Shown: positions 10,430 to 20,039 of the stretch, piece by piece
Layout: every line of letters starts with the position of its first letter
How positions within the stretch are numbered: position 1 is the first letter of the stretch
Assembly: GCA_047621305.1 (NCBI GenBank)
Contig: JBLHNB010000016.1
Span: 1-64,000, forward strand
Reading direction: 5' to 3'
DNA: 64,000 nt
Source of the DNA: Colwellia_A sp047621305
GTDB taxonomy: Bacteria > Pseudomonadota > Gammaproteobacteria > Enterobacterales > Alteromonadaceae
Made by a program: the position numbers and the translations under genes
Notes under the pieces: model-generated
What the model saw: only the letters and a program-made list of their open reading frames with translations
What the model was told of the DNA's origin: nothing
The model's database searches: none

Positions 10430-10675
10430 TTACCGTGTAGGCGCATTGGGTGAGGTATTAATATCGCCATCTTCACTTATCGTTGCGGTACCGCCGTTAC
10501 AAATTAAAAATGCGATACTACGACCTTGTTCATTACGAATAAAAGCCAGCTCATAACCAAATTTACCAAGACTACTCGCAGAAAATTTTTGTGCTAATGA
10601 TAGTTTAGACCACCATACTGAATACTCTGGTGGTTCTTGTCTTCGATCAATAACAGTTAATTTTTCAGATTGCAT
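10430..10675 (-). CDS. Conserved hypothetical protein (81 aa)
   Basis: A small soluble acidic protein with a coding-like composition (motifs PPEYSVWWSKLS and LGKFGYELAFIRN). I do not recognise a family. It lies convergent with the BarA-like gene and upstream of nothing obvious; acpS starts its own cluster on the same strand about 95 bases further on. No signal peptide or membrane segment is visible. Confidence 0.6.
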   Translation of the reverse strand: MQSEKLTVIDRRQEPPEYSVWWSKLSLAQKFSASSLGKFGYELAFIRNEQGRSIAFLICNGGTATISEDGDINTSPNAPTR

Positions 10676-10770
10676 ATTTCACTTCGATTCAAAAAACAGT
10701 CAAGGGGTATAATCAGAGTATAGTCCTATTTTTCAAAAAAAAAAGACATTTGTTTAAATTTTATACGATT

Positions 10771-11151
10771 TTATTTGGACAATATTACAACTGCTGTTGC
10801 ATAAGTGGCTTCATCAGATAAAGAAATATGCCAACTTTTGGCACCTAATTCTTCAGTAATAACTAAGGCTTTACCAGAAATAATCAGCACTGGCTGGCCA
10901 CTTGCTAAGGAGTTAATTTGAAAATTTTGAAAAGATACTCCATTAGCAATACCCGTTCCGAGGGCTTTAGAAGCAGCTTCTTTCCCTGCCCATCGTTTGG
11001 CTAAATAACGGTCAGGGAAATTTAAATTAGCATGGTGAACAAGCTCTTCTGGCGTTAATACCCGACGTGCTAATTTATCTTTAGTCGCTGCAGACATCTT
11101 TTCAATGCGACTAATTTCAATGATATCTGTTCCAAGGCCAACAACTGACAC
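10771..11151 (-). CDS. acpS: Holo-[acyl-carrier-protein] synthase
   Basis: A 126-aa phosphopantetheinyl transferase of the AcpS class. It shows the two family motifs, VGLGTDIIEISRI (Mg2+-binding Asp) and RWAGKEAASKALGTG. It transfers 4'-phosphopantetheine from CoA to apo-ACP in fatty acid synthesis. It is the last gene of the lepA-lepB-rnc-era-recO-pdxJ-acpS run, 48 bases after pdxJ, the same end position as in E. coli. Confidence 0.95.
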   Translation of the reverse strand: MSVVGLGTDIIEISRIEKMSAATKDKLARRVLTPEELVHHANLNFPDRYLAKRWAGKEAASKALGTGIANGVSFQNFQINSLASGQPVLIISGKALVITEELGAKSWHISLSDEATYATAVVILSK

Positions 11152-11199
11152 ACATGCTCCTTATTTTACTACACGATTTTATGACACTAGTTTGCTAGG

Positions 11200-11943
11200 C
11201 TATTTTACTACACTAAGACGCGCTTCTAGCATTAAGCGTTTCATGTCCCTGATTGCTTTGTCTAAACCGTCAATAACAGCACGTGCAATAATACTATGGC
11301 CAATATTTAACTCTATAATCTCAGGTATCGCCGCAATAGGCTTTACATTAAAATAATTTAAACCATGTCCAGCATTAACTTTTAAACCTTTGCCGTGTGC
11401 ATATTGAATTGCATCAACTAAACGAGCAAGCTCCGTTTGTTGCTCAGTTTCATTAGAGGCATCAGCATAATGACCGGTATGAATCTCAATATAAGGGGCT
11501 TTAGTGGCAAGTGCTGCGTCAATTTGATCTTTGTCTGCATCAATAAATAAGCTAGTTTCAATACCAGCAGCAGATAACTGCGTAACCGCTTGCGTGATTT
11601 TGTTTAACTGTCCAACGATATCTAAACCGCCCTCAGTGGTTAACTCTTCACGTTTTTCAGGAACTAAACAACAAAAGGCCGGCTTTACTTCACAGGCAAT
11701 GGCAAGCATTTCATCTGTAACAGCAATTTCTAAATTCATCCGCGTATGTAATGTTTGCTTTAAAACATGAATATCTCGGTCTTGAATATGCCGACGATCT
11801 TCTCTTAGGTGCACAGTAATACCATCAGCACCGGCATGCTCAGCAACTGCGGCTGCATAGACTGGGTCAGGAAAATTTGTTCCTCTAGCTTGTCTTAATG
11901 TCGCAATATGATCGACGTTTATGCCTAATAAAATATCATTCAT
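11200..11943 (-). CDS. pdxJ: Pyridoxine 5'-phosphate synthase
   Basis: A 247-aa TIM-barrel enzyme joining 1-deoxyxylulose 5-phosphate and 3-amino-2-oxopropyl phosphate to make PNP in vitamin B6 synthesis. Motifs: GINVDHIATLRQARG at the N-terminus, HLREDRRHIQD, VNAGHGLNYFN and LNIGHSIIARAV. Length and motifs are complete. It is 10 bases downstream of recO in the conserved operon. Confidence 0.96.
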   Translation of the reverse strand: MNDILLGINVDHIATLRQARGTNFPDPVYAAAVAEHAGADGITVHLREDRRHIQDRDIHVLKQTLHTRMNLEIAVTDEMLAIACEVKPAFCCLVPEKREELTTEGGLDIVGQLNKITQAVTQLSAAGIETSLFIDADKDQIDAALATKAPYIEIHTGHYADASNETEQQTELARLVDAIQYAHGKGLKVNAGHGLNYFNVKPIAAIPEIIELNIGHSIIARAVIDGLDKAIRDMKRLMLEARLSVVK

Positions 11944-11953
11944 GGGTATACTC

Positions 11954-12634
11954 TTATTTTATAAATAATTTTCGACTATGGAGTGGTTTACCATCAAGAA
12001 AATGGTTTATGATTTGTCTCATTAATAGTTTGTAACTGTGTAAAACATTTTTGTCTGTAAATTGTTGTTGAGCTATAGCTTGTATATGCTTTTGATCATA
12101 ACAAGGCGTGTTCATTTTTGTTACTGCCGGAATAAACCCCTGCTCTTTTACATAATAAAAAGTCGCACAGTCAATTTCAAATACCGGACTAAAATCAAAA
12201 CACTGTCCTAATTCATCTAACAGTGTCATTTCAAAATGACGAAGAATTAATTCAAGCGGTTGGCAGGTAAGTAATGCTAATAAACTATTTTTATACTGTA
12301 AATATAGTTCACTGCATTCGATATGCTCACCTAATAAACGCACCAACAGCTCATTTAAATAAAAGCCGCTATATAAGTAGTTACCCGTTAATTTATAAGA
12401 TTTTTCACTTGCTTCTACACGGCTTAATAACTTTAAACTACCGTTGCCCTTAAGAATAATGTTTAATGGTGAAAAGGGCTGAAGAAGCCCTTTTTTATTT
12501 GATTTTAGTGTTTTACCAACATAAACAATGGCTGATGTTTTACCATTATTTTCGGTAAGAAACTCGACAATCTGCTGATTTTCTCGATACGGACGGCTAT
12601 GTAATAAAAACGCTGATTGCTCTATTTCAACCAT
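11954..12634 (-). CDS. recO: DNA repair protein RecO
   Basis: A 226-aa RecO with an N-terminal OB fold (AFLLHSRPYRENQQIVEFLT) and the characteristic KKGLLQPFSPL segment. The central helical domain carries SGFYLNELLVRLL. It loads RecA on SSB-coated DNA with RecR. The canonical Cys4 zinc cluster is missing, as in several gammaproteobacterial RecO proteins. It overlaps era by one base, which suggests translational coupling. Confidence 0.93.
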   Translation of the reverse strand: MVEIEQSAFLLHSRPYRENQQIVEFLTENNGKTSAIVYVGKTLKSNKKGLLQPFSPLNIILKGNGSLKLLSRVEASEKSYKLTGNYLYSGFYLNELLVRLLGEHIECSELYLQYKNSLLALLTCQPLELILRHFEMTLLDELGQCFDFSPVFEIDCATFYYVKEQGFIPAVTKMNTPCYDQKHIQAIAQQQFTDKNVLHSYKLLMRQIINHFLDGKPLHSRKLFIK

Positions 12635-13554
12635 TAGCCAGAATAATCATCGCCATAACCAAGACTACGTAATGCGCGTTCATCATCAGCCCAGCCTGAT
12701 TTAACTTTGACCCACGTTTCTAAAAATACTTGTTGATCAAATAAAGTTTCCATATCTCGACGCGCTTCTTGACCAATAGTTTTTAGTTTTTCACCTTTAT
12801 TGCCAATAACCATGCGTTTTTGTGTTTCTCGTTCAACTAAGACTAAAGCATTTATATGTAAAATTCCCTTGGCATCGACTTTAAACTGCTCTATTTCAAC
12901 CGTTGTAGAATAAGGTAATTCATCACCCGTAAAACGAATAAGCTTCTCACGAATGATTTCAGACGCCATAAAACGACTTGAGCGATCAGTAATATAATCT
13001 TCAGGAAACCAAAATTCACCTTCAGGTAAAGATTCAATACATAAATTACGTATTTTATCGACGTTATCACCTTTGGTGGCAGAAATAGGTACTATTTCAC
13101 GAAAGTCGTACTTTGCTCCTAACTTTTGTAAATGAGGCAATAATTCTTCTTTATCTTGGACATTATCGATTTTATTAACGACCAGAATACAAGCAGTACC
13201 ACTTTTTTTGACTTTACTTAATACTAACTCGTCATCAGTCGTCCAATGAGTCCCTTCGACAAGGAAGACCACTAATTCAACTTCAGCAATTGAACTACTT
13301 GCGGCGCGATTCATCAAGCGGTTAATGGCACGTTTTTCTTCGGTATGTAAACCTGGCGTATCCACTAATATCGCTTGGTAATTATTTTCACAAAGAATAC
13401 CTAAAATACGATGCCGTGTTGTTTGTGGTTTACGTGATGTGATACTAATCTTTTGCCCTAGTAGCGCATTTAATAAAGTCGATTTTCCAACATTAGGGCG
13501 ACCGACAATGGCGATCATTCCACAATGTTTAACTGAATTTGAGTTACTTGTCAT
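12634..13554 (-). CDS. era: GTPase Era
   Basis: A 306-aa ribosome-assembly GTPase. G1 is GRPNVGKSTLLNALLGQ, G3 VDTPGLH, G4 NKID, and the C-terminal KH domain ends with VKVKSGWADDERALRSLGYG. It binds the 3' end of 16S rRNA and helps 30S maturation. It overlaps rnc by 11 bases and recO by one base, matching the rnc-era-recO operon of Enterobacteria. Confidence 0.97.
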   Translation of the reverse strand: MTSNSNSVKHCGMIAIVGRPNVGKSTLLNALLGQKISITSRKPQTTRHRILGILCENNYQAILVDTPGLHTEEKRAINRLMNRAASSSIAEVELVVFLVEGTHWTTDDELVLSKVKKSGTACILVVNKIDNVQDKEELLPHLQKLGAKYDFREIVPISATKGDNVDKIRNLCIESLPEGEFWFPEDYITDRSSRFMASEIIREKLIRFTGDELPYSTTVEIEQFKVDAKGILHINALVLVERETQKRMVIGNKGEKLKTIGQEARRDMETLFDQQVFLETWVKVKSGWADDERALRSLGYGDDYSG

Positions 13555-14278
13555 GTTCTATAAGTTCCAATACTTGTTGCGCCGCAGTTTGTTCAGCTTT
13601 TCGACGACTCGACCCTTTAGCAATAACTTCAGTTTTTATCACACTGGTTGTACACAGTACGGTAAACTGTTGGTTGTGAGATTGACCGCTCGTATGAATT
13701 ACCTCATATAAAGGCAATGATATTTTTCGGCTTTGTAAATATTCTTGCAAACGTGTTTTAGGATCTTTTTGGCCTATGCCTGGTTTAATTATAGTGAGTC
13801 TATCGGCAAACCAATCTAAAATAATTTTTTTACATTGTTCATTATCTGAATCTAAAAAAATAGCACCAATAATGGCCTCAACAGCATCTTCCAATATAGA
13901 ATCTCTACGATGGCCTCCGCTTTTAAGCTCACCGGGGCCCAAAATAAGATAATCACCTAAATTAAAATCTCGGCCTATTTCTGCTAATGTCACGCCTTTA
14001 ACCAAACTTGAGCGCATCCGCGTTAGATCACCTTCATCTTCATTTGGAAATTTGCTGAATAAACATTCAGCAATAACAAAACCAAGAATTGAATCACCTA
14101 GAAACTCTAGCCGTTCATTATGTGCACCTTTAGCACTACGGTGCGTCAATGCTTGTATTAACAATGCCTGATCATTAAAAGTATAGCCGATGCTACGGCT
14201 TAACTTAGTCACCATTTGTTTGTTATGTTTTAAGGGAGTACCTTTTAAAGACAATGTTTTTGATTCTACAGGTTTCAA
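13544..14278 (-). CDS. rnc: Ribonuclease III
   Basis: A 244-aa double-strand-specific endoribonuclease. The catalytic signature NERLEFLGDSILGF and the second acidic helix EDAVEAIIGAIFLD are intact. A C-terminal dsRNA-binding domain follows (DPKTRLQEYLQSR and SSRRKAEQTAAQQVLELI). The protein has about 15 extra N-terminal residues before the first RNase III helix; a later start at the Met near residue 18 (MVTKLSRSIGY) is possible. It sits 3 bases after lepB. Confidence 0.95.
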   Translation of the reverse strand: MKPVESKTLSLKGTPLKHNKQMVTKLSRSIGYTFNDQALLIQALTHRSAKGAHNERLEFLGDSILGFVIAECLFSKFPNEDEGDLTRMRSSLVKGVTLAEIGRDFNLGDYLILGPGELKSGGHRRDSILEDAVEAIIGAIFLDSDNEQCKKIILDWFADRLTIIKPGIGQKDPKTRLQEYLQSRKISLPLYEVIHTSGQSHNQQFTVLCTTSVIKTEVIAKGSSRRKAEQTAAQQVLELIEHDK

Positions 14279-14280
14279 AA

Positions 14281-15201
14281 TTAGTGTATTCCACCTAAAC
14301 GGGAAAACCTAACACCAGTAGGGATCCAGTGTGGTAAAAAGCTATCTTCACCACGTTCAAAATCAAAACTCATCCATATGGCAACAGCTTCACCAACCAA
14401 GTTTTCTTCAGGAACAAAGCCCCAAAAACGGCCATCTAGGCTGTTATCACGATTGTCACCCATCACAAAGTAGTGATTTTCAGGAACAACAAACTCATCA
14501 CGCTGAGTTCCTGGTTGCATAAAATAATTTTGTGTTCTAGGCAGCGTTTGGTTATTAACCAAAATATCATGGCTTTTATTTGGCATCATTGATGTATATC
14601 GGCTTAACCCATACGAACCATCAACTGATTCATTTTCAGGGATAAACGTTTGTACAACCTGTTCAAAATCAGAACAACTGGCATCACTTGTTGTACATGC
14701 AGGTTTAATATATAAGGATTTATTACGATAAATAATTCTATCTCCCGGCAAACCTATGACACGTTTAATAAAATCAATTTGAGGGTCTTGTGGATATTTA
14801 AATACAATAACATCACCTCGTTCAGGTAAACCTACTTCAATAAATTTATTACGAACAACGGGATCACGTAAACCATAATTAAATTTGTTCACTAAGATAA
14901 AATCACCATCAAGTAACGTTGGCATCATAGAACCCGATGGAATTTGAAAAGGCTCATACAAAAAAGAACGTAAAATGAGTACAAAAGCAATAACCGGAAA
15001 TATTTGCACTAAAGTATCAACAATCGCTGATGGCTCAGTTAAACTAAACATTGCTTCTTCGGTTAACTCCCCACTGCATTGCGCTTGTGCATTGACAAGT
15101 TTTAACTGGCGTTGCGGTGCTAAATAAAACTTATCAGCAAGCCATACAATGCCAGAGATAGCAGTAATAATAACGAGAAATATTGAAAAATAAACGGCCA
15201 T
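14281..15201 (-). CDS. lepB: Signal peptidase I
   Basis: A 306-aa inner-membrane serine peptidase that removes signal peptides. Two N-terminal membrane helices are visible (residues 1-22 and about 67-85). The catalytic Ser is in IPSGSMMPTLL and the Lys in DFIKRVIGLPGDRI; box E, GDNRDNSLDGRFWG, is present. It lies 8 bases after lepA and 3 before rnc. Confidence 0.96.
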   Translation of the reverse strand: MAVYFSIFLVIITAISGIVWLADKFYLAPQRQLKLVNAQAQCSGELTEEAMFSLTEPSAIVDTLVQIFPVIAFVLILRSFLYEPFQIPSGSMMPTLLDGDFILVNKFNYGLRDPVVRNKFIEVGLPERGDVIVFKYPQDPQIDFIKRVIGLPGDRIIYRNKSLYIKPACTTSDASCSDFEQVVQTFIPENESVDGSYGLSRYTSMMPNKSHDILVNNQTLPRTQNYFMQPGTQRDEFVVPENHYFVMGDNRDNSLDGRFWGFVPEENLVGEAVAIWMSFDFERGEDSFLPHWIPTGVRFSRLGGIH

Positions 15202-15208
15202 AATTATC

Positions 15209-16999
15209 CTAGTTGTCTAATTTTAATACGGCTAAAAACGCTTCTTGTGGAACTTCTACATTACCCACTTGCTTCATACGTTTTTTACCATCTTTTTGTT
15301 TTTGTAGTAATTTTTTCTTACGAGAAATATCACCACCATAACATTTTGCCGTTACATTTTTACGTAACTGCTTTACCGTTGTACGCGCAATAACGTTACT
15401 ACCAATCGCTGCTTGGATGGCAATATCAAACATTTGACGATGGATAAGCTCTTTTAATTTATCAACCAGCATACGACCACGAGACACTGAGTTTGCTCTG
15501 TGAGTGATCATTGCTAATGCATCGACACGATCTCCATTAATCATCACATCGACACGTACCATGTCTGCCGCTTCAAAACGAATAAAATGATAATCAAGTG
15601 ATGCATAACCACGACTGGTCGACTTTAGTTTATCAAAGAAGTCCATAACCACTTCAGCCATAGGTAACTCATAAGTCACTGCAACCTGATTACCATGATA
15701 AATAATGTCTTTTTGTACACCACGTTTTTCAATACACAAGGTAATAACATTACCTAAGTGTTCTTGGGGTACTAAGATATTTGCCTGAACAATGGGTTCT
15801 CTTATTTCAGCAATATTATTAATAGGTGGTAAATCACTTGGATTATCAATCGATAATAATTCACCATCATTACAAGCAATTTCATAATTTACAGTCGGCG
15901 CGGTCGTAATTAAATCGAGATCGTATTCACGGGCAAGACGCTCTTGTACGATTTCCATATGCAATAAACCAAGAAAGCCAATACGAAAGCCAAAACCCAG
16001 TGCCGACGAATTTTCTGGTTCGAAAAATAGCGATGCATCATTAAGACTTAGCTTATTTAACGCGTCACGAAAATTTTCAAAATCGTCTGAACTTATTGGA
16101 AAAATACCTGCATATACTTGTGGTTGTACTGTCTTAAAACCCGCTAAAGCTTCTTTTGCTTCTTTTTTAAAAATGGTGATAGTATCGCCAACAGGTGCAC
16201 CATGAATTTCTTTAATGCCCGCGATGATATAACCGACTTCACCCGTGCGCAGAATACCTGTATCTTTTTGTTTTGGTGTGAAAATTCCAACCTTGTCGAT
16301 AATGTGTGTTTGCCCTGTAGACATAACCACCATTTTATCGCCTTTTTTCACTTCACCATTCATGACACGTACAAGTGAAACAACACCTTGATAGTTATCA
16401 AACCATGAATCGATGATCAGTGCTTGTAAATTACCGGTAGGGTCTCCTTCCGGTGCTGGAATGTTGGCGATAATGGTTTCTAAAACATCCTCAATACCTA
16501 AACCCGTTTTAGCTGAGCAAGTAACAGCTCCGGTTGCATCAAGACCAATAATATCTTCAATTTCTTCACAAACACGATCAGGGTCTGCCTGAGGTAAATC
16601 TATTTTATTCAAAATAGGTAGTACCACTAAATCCATTTCAATAGCGGTATAACAATTGGCAACGGTTTGTGCTTCAACTCCTTGACCGGCGTCAACAACT
16701 AACAATGCGCCTTCACAAGAGGCTAATGAGCGAGACACTTCATAAGAAAAGTCTACATGGCCAGGCGTATCAATGAAATTCAGTTGATAAGTTTCACCAT
16801 CATTTGCCTTATAATCAAGGGTGACACTTTGTGCCTTGATAGTAATACCACGTTCACGTTCAATATCCATTGAATCAAGTACTTGGGCTGCCATCTCGCG
16901 TTCTTGTAAACCTCCACAATGCTGAATCAAACGATCAGAAAGTGTAGATTTACCGTGATCAATGTGGGCAATAATAGAAAAATTTCGAATATGTTTCAT
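15209..16999 (-). CDS. lepA: Elongation factor 4 (LepA)
   Basis: A 596-aa translational GTPase with G1 AHIDHGKSTLSDR, switch region ERERGITIKAQ, G3 DTPGHVDF and G4 NKIDLP, and the LepA-specific C-terminal domain (RKKKLLQKQKDGKKRMKQVG). It acts in translation initiation and back-translocation on the ribosome. It heads the lepA-to-acpS run on the minus strand. An 88-base gap with a GC hairpin separates it from rseC. Confidence 0.97.
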   Translation of the reverse strand: MKHIRNFSIIAHIDHGKSTLSDRLIQHCGGLQEREMAAQVLDSMDIERERGITIKAQSVTLDYKANDGETYQLNFIDTPGHVDFSYEVSRSLASCEGALLVVDAGQGVEAQTVANCYTAIEMDLVVLPILNKIDLPQADPDRVCEEIEDIIGLDATGAVTCSAKTGLGIEDVLETIIANIPAPEGDPTGNLQALIIDSWFDNYQGVVSLVRVMNGEVKKGDKMVVMSTGQTHIIDKVGIFTPKQKDTGILRTGEVGYIIAGIKEIHGAPVGDTITIFKKEAKEALAGFKTVQPQVYAGIFPISSDDFENFRDALNKLSLNDASLFFEPENSSALGFGFRIGFLGLLHMEIVQERLAREYDLDLITTAPTVNYEIACNDGELLSIDNPSDLPPINNIAEIREPIVQANILVPQEHLGNVITLCIEKRGVQKDIIYHGNQVAVTYELPMAEVVMDFFDKLKSTSRGYASLDYHFIRFEAADMVRVDVMINGDRVDALAMITHRANSVSRGRMLVDKLKELIHRQMFDIAIQAAIGSNVIARTTVKQLRKNVTAKCYGGDISRKKKLLQKQKDGKKRMKQVGNVEVPQEAFLAVLKLDN

Positions 17000-17038
17000 A
17001 AGTGAAAATTCAATTAAACTGTTAATAAAAGCAATAAT

Positions 17039-17071
17039 GCCGCGATTTTAGCTAATTTAGCGCTCTGCGGC
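17039..17071 (-). terminator. Possible hairpin between rseC and lepA
   Basis: GCCGC and GCGGC arms bracket an AT-rich loop that holds a smaller AGCTAATTTAGC inverted repeat, in the 88-base gap between rseC and lepA. The T run is poor, so this may attenuate rather than end sigma-E operon transcription. Confidence 0.3.
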
Positions 17072-17087
17072 TATCTTTTGTTATAGA

Positions 17088-17570
17088 TTAACGAGTGATT
17101 TCTGTAACGGGAATTGTTTCTGGTAAAATACGAAGGACTTTAGGCATCAACTTATCCACTTTATTTTTGGATGATTGTAAATAACGCGCTAAGCGGTGCC
17201 CTAAATATCCACCACTTACACCAAGTATAATAGCGTAAACTTCATGAGAAAAAATTAACTGATCGACGAACCATTGACCAAGAGCAGAAAATGAAATCAA
17301 GAAGAATAATGGTAACAGATAGACTTGCCAAGCACTTTCTAAAACACATTGTTCTGAAAGTCCTATAACGACCATATCACCATTTTTAACGGATAATTCG
17401 GTGACAAGGTTTACTGACAGTTGTTTTTGTGGGAAAGCCTTAGCGACTTGACCACTGCCGCAACTGTCAACTTGTTTACAGCCACTACACGCTGATTTAA
17501 TATCACAAACAACAGTAATGTTTTTTTTATTGATAGCAACAACTTTAGCGAGCTCTTCAATCATCGCCAT
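17088..17570 (-). CDS. rseC: Sigma-E regulator RseC
   Basis: A 160-aa inner-membrane protein with the RseC/MucC cysteine-rich N-terminus (CDIKSACSGCKQVDSCGSG) followed by two membrane segments (about 82-102 and 108-125) and a basic tail. RseC is a positive modulator of sigma-E and is linked to redox complexes (RsxC/SoxR reduction) in E. coli. It overlaps rseB by one base and is the last gene of rpoE-rseA-rseB-rseC. Confidence 0.93.
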   Translation of the reverse strand: MAMIEELAKVVAINKKNITVVCDIKSACSGCKQVDSCGSGQVAKAFPQKQLSVNLVTELSVKNGDMVVIGLSEQCVLESAWQVYLLPLFFLISFSALGQWFVDQLIFSHEVYAIILGVSGGYLGHRLARYLQSSKNKVDKLMPKVLRILPETIPVTEITR

Positions 17571-18529
17571 TACTGCTTGGTTTGCGGTAATAAAACGATC
17601 GAGTCTGCAATTGCTTTAGCCGTTTTTGAAGGGATTTTTCCAACAACACTCACTTCAAAGCCTTCATTGACTTGATTGAGTACAACGGTAGCACCGTTCA
17701 TTACATATTCGACAGCGCGTTGTTTATCAGTACTGTTATTGATATATACCGATACATTCACCAAGCCGTCTGAAAATAACATAAATTCAACAGGCTCAGT
17801 GCTCGACGTGATTCGGTGACGATTAGCTTTTATTTTTTTAAAACCCGTCGGCAACCAACCAACTCGCCATGACAGATCATGTGCTTGAAAGCTTTTAGTT
17901 ACTTCACTTATTTGTGGTAATTCCGCTATTTCTAACTGCTTTAAGTTTTCAGATGGCAACTGGGTAATTTCTAAATGGGTGAATTGCACTTGCTCAAGTA
18001 ATTGCCCTGTACGGGTAATTAATGCGAATTTAAGCAATAAGCTACTTTCTTGATCTAACCACAACCAATAGCCAAAACGATGTTTATCCTTAGATACAAT
18101 TCGAATAAGTTGTGCTGGACGCCCTAAAACACGGCTACGACCAACTGAAATAAAATCATAGCTGTTTGCTATAGATGACATATCTTCACGAAAAATAGCA
18201 GGTATTGGCCCACTAATTTGTTGTGTTGCTATTGAATATGGCGGTAGTTCAGGCTCAATATAACTCACTATATCGCCTTTACGTAGCACATCTCGACGCG
18301 GTCCATTTAATAAAGAGATGATCTCAAGTTCTTCACCATTTTCATTTATGCCATGAAACCAGTGGTAAGGTTCAGCCTGATTATTTTTTACCACAACAAA
18401 AGACGTACTAAAATTGAGTTGTTTTAAAGAAAGAGAGAGCTTATTAAGCCAAGACGAGGCTTGTTCGTTTTCTGTTGCTATTGCCGAAGTAGTAATACTT
18501 AGCAATAGCAATACTATTAATTTTCTCAT
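17570..18529 (-). CDS. rseB: Periplasmic sigma-E regulator RseB
   Basis: A 319-aa protein with an N-terminal signal peptide (MRKLIVLLLLSITTSAIA) and the MucB/RseB two-domain fold (FSTSFVVVKNN near the start, DLSRVGWLP-like motif LSWRVGWLPTGFK in the second half). RseB binds the periplasmic part of RseA and protects it from DegS until it senses mislocalised lipoproteins or LPS. Its start overlaps the end of rseA by 4 bases. Confidence 0.94.
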   Translation of the reverse strand: MRKLIVLLLLSITTSAIATENEQASSWLNKLSLSLKQLNFSTSFVVVKNNQAEPYHWFHGINENGEELEIISLLNGPRRDVLRKGDIVSYIEPELPPYSIATQQISGPIPAIFREDMSSIANSYDFISVGRSRVLGRPAQLIRIVSKDKHRFGYWLWLDQESSLLLKFALITRTGQLLEQVQFTHLEITQLPSENLKQLEIAELPQISEVTKSFQAHDLSWRVGWLPTGFKKIKANRHRITSSTEPVEFMLFSDGLVNVSVYINNSTDKQRAVEYVMNGATVVLNQVNEGFEVSVVGKIPSKTAKAIADSIVLLPQTKQ

Positions 18530-19149
18530 TTATGCAAGTTTTGACCTTTCTCTGGTGACAGTTCTTCTTTGTTATCAACACTTACTGAGTTTAATTTAAC
18601 TTGTTGGTGATGATCAGCTAATAATGCTTGAAAGCGTATTTGTTGTTGAATATATGCTTGTTTTTGTAACTTTCTTTCGGCTTGTTGATAATTAAAGCTT
18701 ACAGGTTCAGCAACACCACCAAATGGATTTGTTTGAATAACCTGTTGCGGCACAGTAATGTCATTATTAACCATATTATTTTGCTGCACCCCCAACACCA
18801 TAATACCTGCTGCTGATGCGGCAATCGCTAATTGGCCAAATGGTTTCGCAAACTGAATAACCCGACCTTTTAGCTCATTTATAAAAGATTTGGTCTTGGT
18901 TGCTGATGCTTTAGGGGCAAGTACAGTGGGTTCACTATCAATTGCCGCTGCTATTTGAGCAGACAAATCAAATTGCATAGCCACAGGTGCATCATTACGC
19001 ATGATGTCGCCCATTAAATGATATCTTTCCCACGCACTAGATAAATGGCTATCTTTACTTATGCTATCAAAAGCCTCGTCAAATGTTTCATCGTTTTGTT
19101 GATAATTATCTACACACGATGATACTGTCTCAAACTTACTTTCACTCAT
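18526..19149 (-). CDS. rseA: Anti-sigma-E factor RseA
   Basis: A 207-aa membrane anti-sigma factor. The cytosolic N-terminal domain contains the sigma-binding helices (DETFDEAFDSISKDSHLSSAWERYHLMGDIMR). A single membrane segment around residues 105-122 (QLAIAASAAGIMVLGV) leads to a periplasmic tail that RseB should bind. Regulated proteolysis of this protein frees RpoE. It is 84 bases after rpoE. Confidence 0.93.
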   Translation of the reverse strand: MSESKFETVSSCVDNYQQNDETFDEAFDSISKDSHLSSAWERYHLMGDIMRNDAPVAMQFDLSAQIAAAIDSEPTVLAPKASATKTKSFINELKGRVIQFAKPFGQLAIAASAAGIMVLGVQQNNMVNNDITVPQQVIQTNPFGGVAEPVSFNYQQAERKLQKQAYIQQQIRFQALLADHHQQVKLNSVSVDNKEELSPEKGQNLHK

Positions 19150-19233
19150 ACATACACCTTAAATTAGCGTTGTAGTTTTAAAATCAAGATTTTTAAGTTG
19201 AATAACCACCTAACTATCTTAACCCTGATAACA

Positions 19234-19812
19234 TCAATTTTGAAGTAACGGTCTGATCTTTTTATCAACTGCATCTCGAGCTCTAAATATTCTCGAACGC
19301 ACAGTGCCAACAGGACACTCCATGATAACCGCTATTTCTTCGTAACTTAATCCTTCAAGCTCCCTTAGATTTATAGCTGTACGTAAATCTTCAGGTAATT
19401 GACCAATGGTATCAAACACTACTTTCTTTATTTCACTGGTTAATAATAACTTCTCAGGTGACGCGTTTTCTCTAAGTGCATCACCACTATCATAAATTTC
19501 TGCATCTTCAATCTCAACATCAGAACCTGGTGGTTTACGACCACTAGCCACTGTATGGTTCTTTGCACAATTAACAGCAATACGATATAGCCAAGTATAA
19601 AAGGCGCTATCTCCTCTAAAATTAGGTAAAGCACGATATGCTTTAATAAATGCTTCTTGTACTATATCTGGAACATCACTATGATTTTTAATATAGCGTG
19701 AAACCAAATTTGCAACCTTATGCTGATATTTTGTTACTAGCAGGTTAAAAGCATTTTTATCTCCGGCTTGCACCCGCTCAACCAGCTTTTGGTCGACGTT
19801 TTGTTCGCTCAT
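19234..19812 (-). CDS. rpoE: RNA polymerase sigma-E factor
   Basis: A 192-aa ECF sigma factor with region 2 (DVPDIVQEAFIKAYRALPNF and TWLYRIAVNCAKN) and region 4 (LEGLSYEEIAVIMECPVGTVRSRIFRAR). It directs the envelope-stress response. It heads the rpoE-rseABC operon and has an apparent sigma-E-type promoter upstream, which indicates autoregulation. Confidence 0.97.
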   Translation of the reverse strand: MSEQNVDQKLVERVQAGDKNAFNLLVTKYQHKVANLVSRYIKNHSDVPDIVQEAFIKAYRALPNFRGDSAFYTWLYRIAVNCAKNHTVASGRKPPGSDVEIEDAEIYDSGDALRENASPEKLLLTSEIKKVVFDTIGQLPEDLRTAINLRELEGLSYEEIAVIMECPVGTVRSRIFRARDAVDKKIRPLLQN

Positions 19813-19876
19813 CCGAGCCCCATCTCCTAAATAATACTTAAATTTCCAACATCTGGCTCATGGCAAACGCATCAAG

Positions 19877-19903
19877 TAGGACTGACCTAATGCAAAAAAG
19901 TTC
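19877..19903 (-). promoter_or_regulatory. Sigma-E-type promoter of rpoE
   Basis: On the minus strand GAACTT (19898-19903) is followed, after exactly 16 bases, by TCCTA (19877-19881). The E. coli sigma-E consensus is GGAACTT, about 16 bases, then TCTAA or TCTGA. The site lies 65-91 bases upstream of the rpoE start, the expected place for the autoregulated promoter. Confidence 0.75.
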
Positions 19904-20039
19904 GAATTAAATGAAAAATAAATGAAAAAAATTGAAAAAAGATCAACATTTATACTATAGCTCTTATTTTTACTGTCCTGTTCAGAGAATAAACGTTAAT
20001 ATTAGCCTTCTGTATAGAGTACCTTAAAATCAAAAAATT

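Noticed and set aside
12472..12494. Terminator-like hairpin AAAAGGGCT / AGCCCTTTT inside recO
   Set aside because: It encodes the conserved RecO segment KKGLLQPF, so the base pairing follows from protein constraint. There is no reason for a terminator inside this gene.
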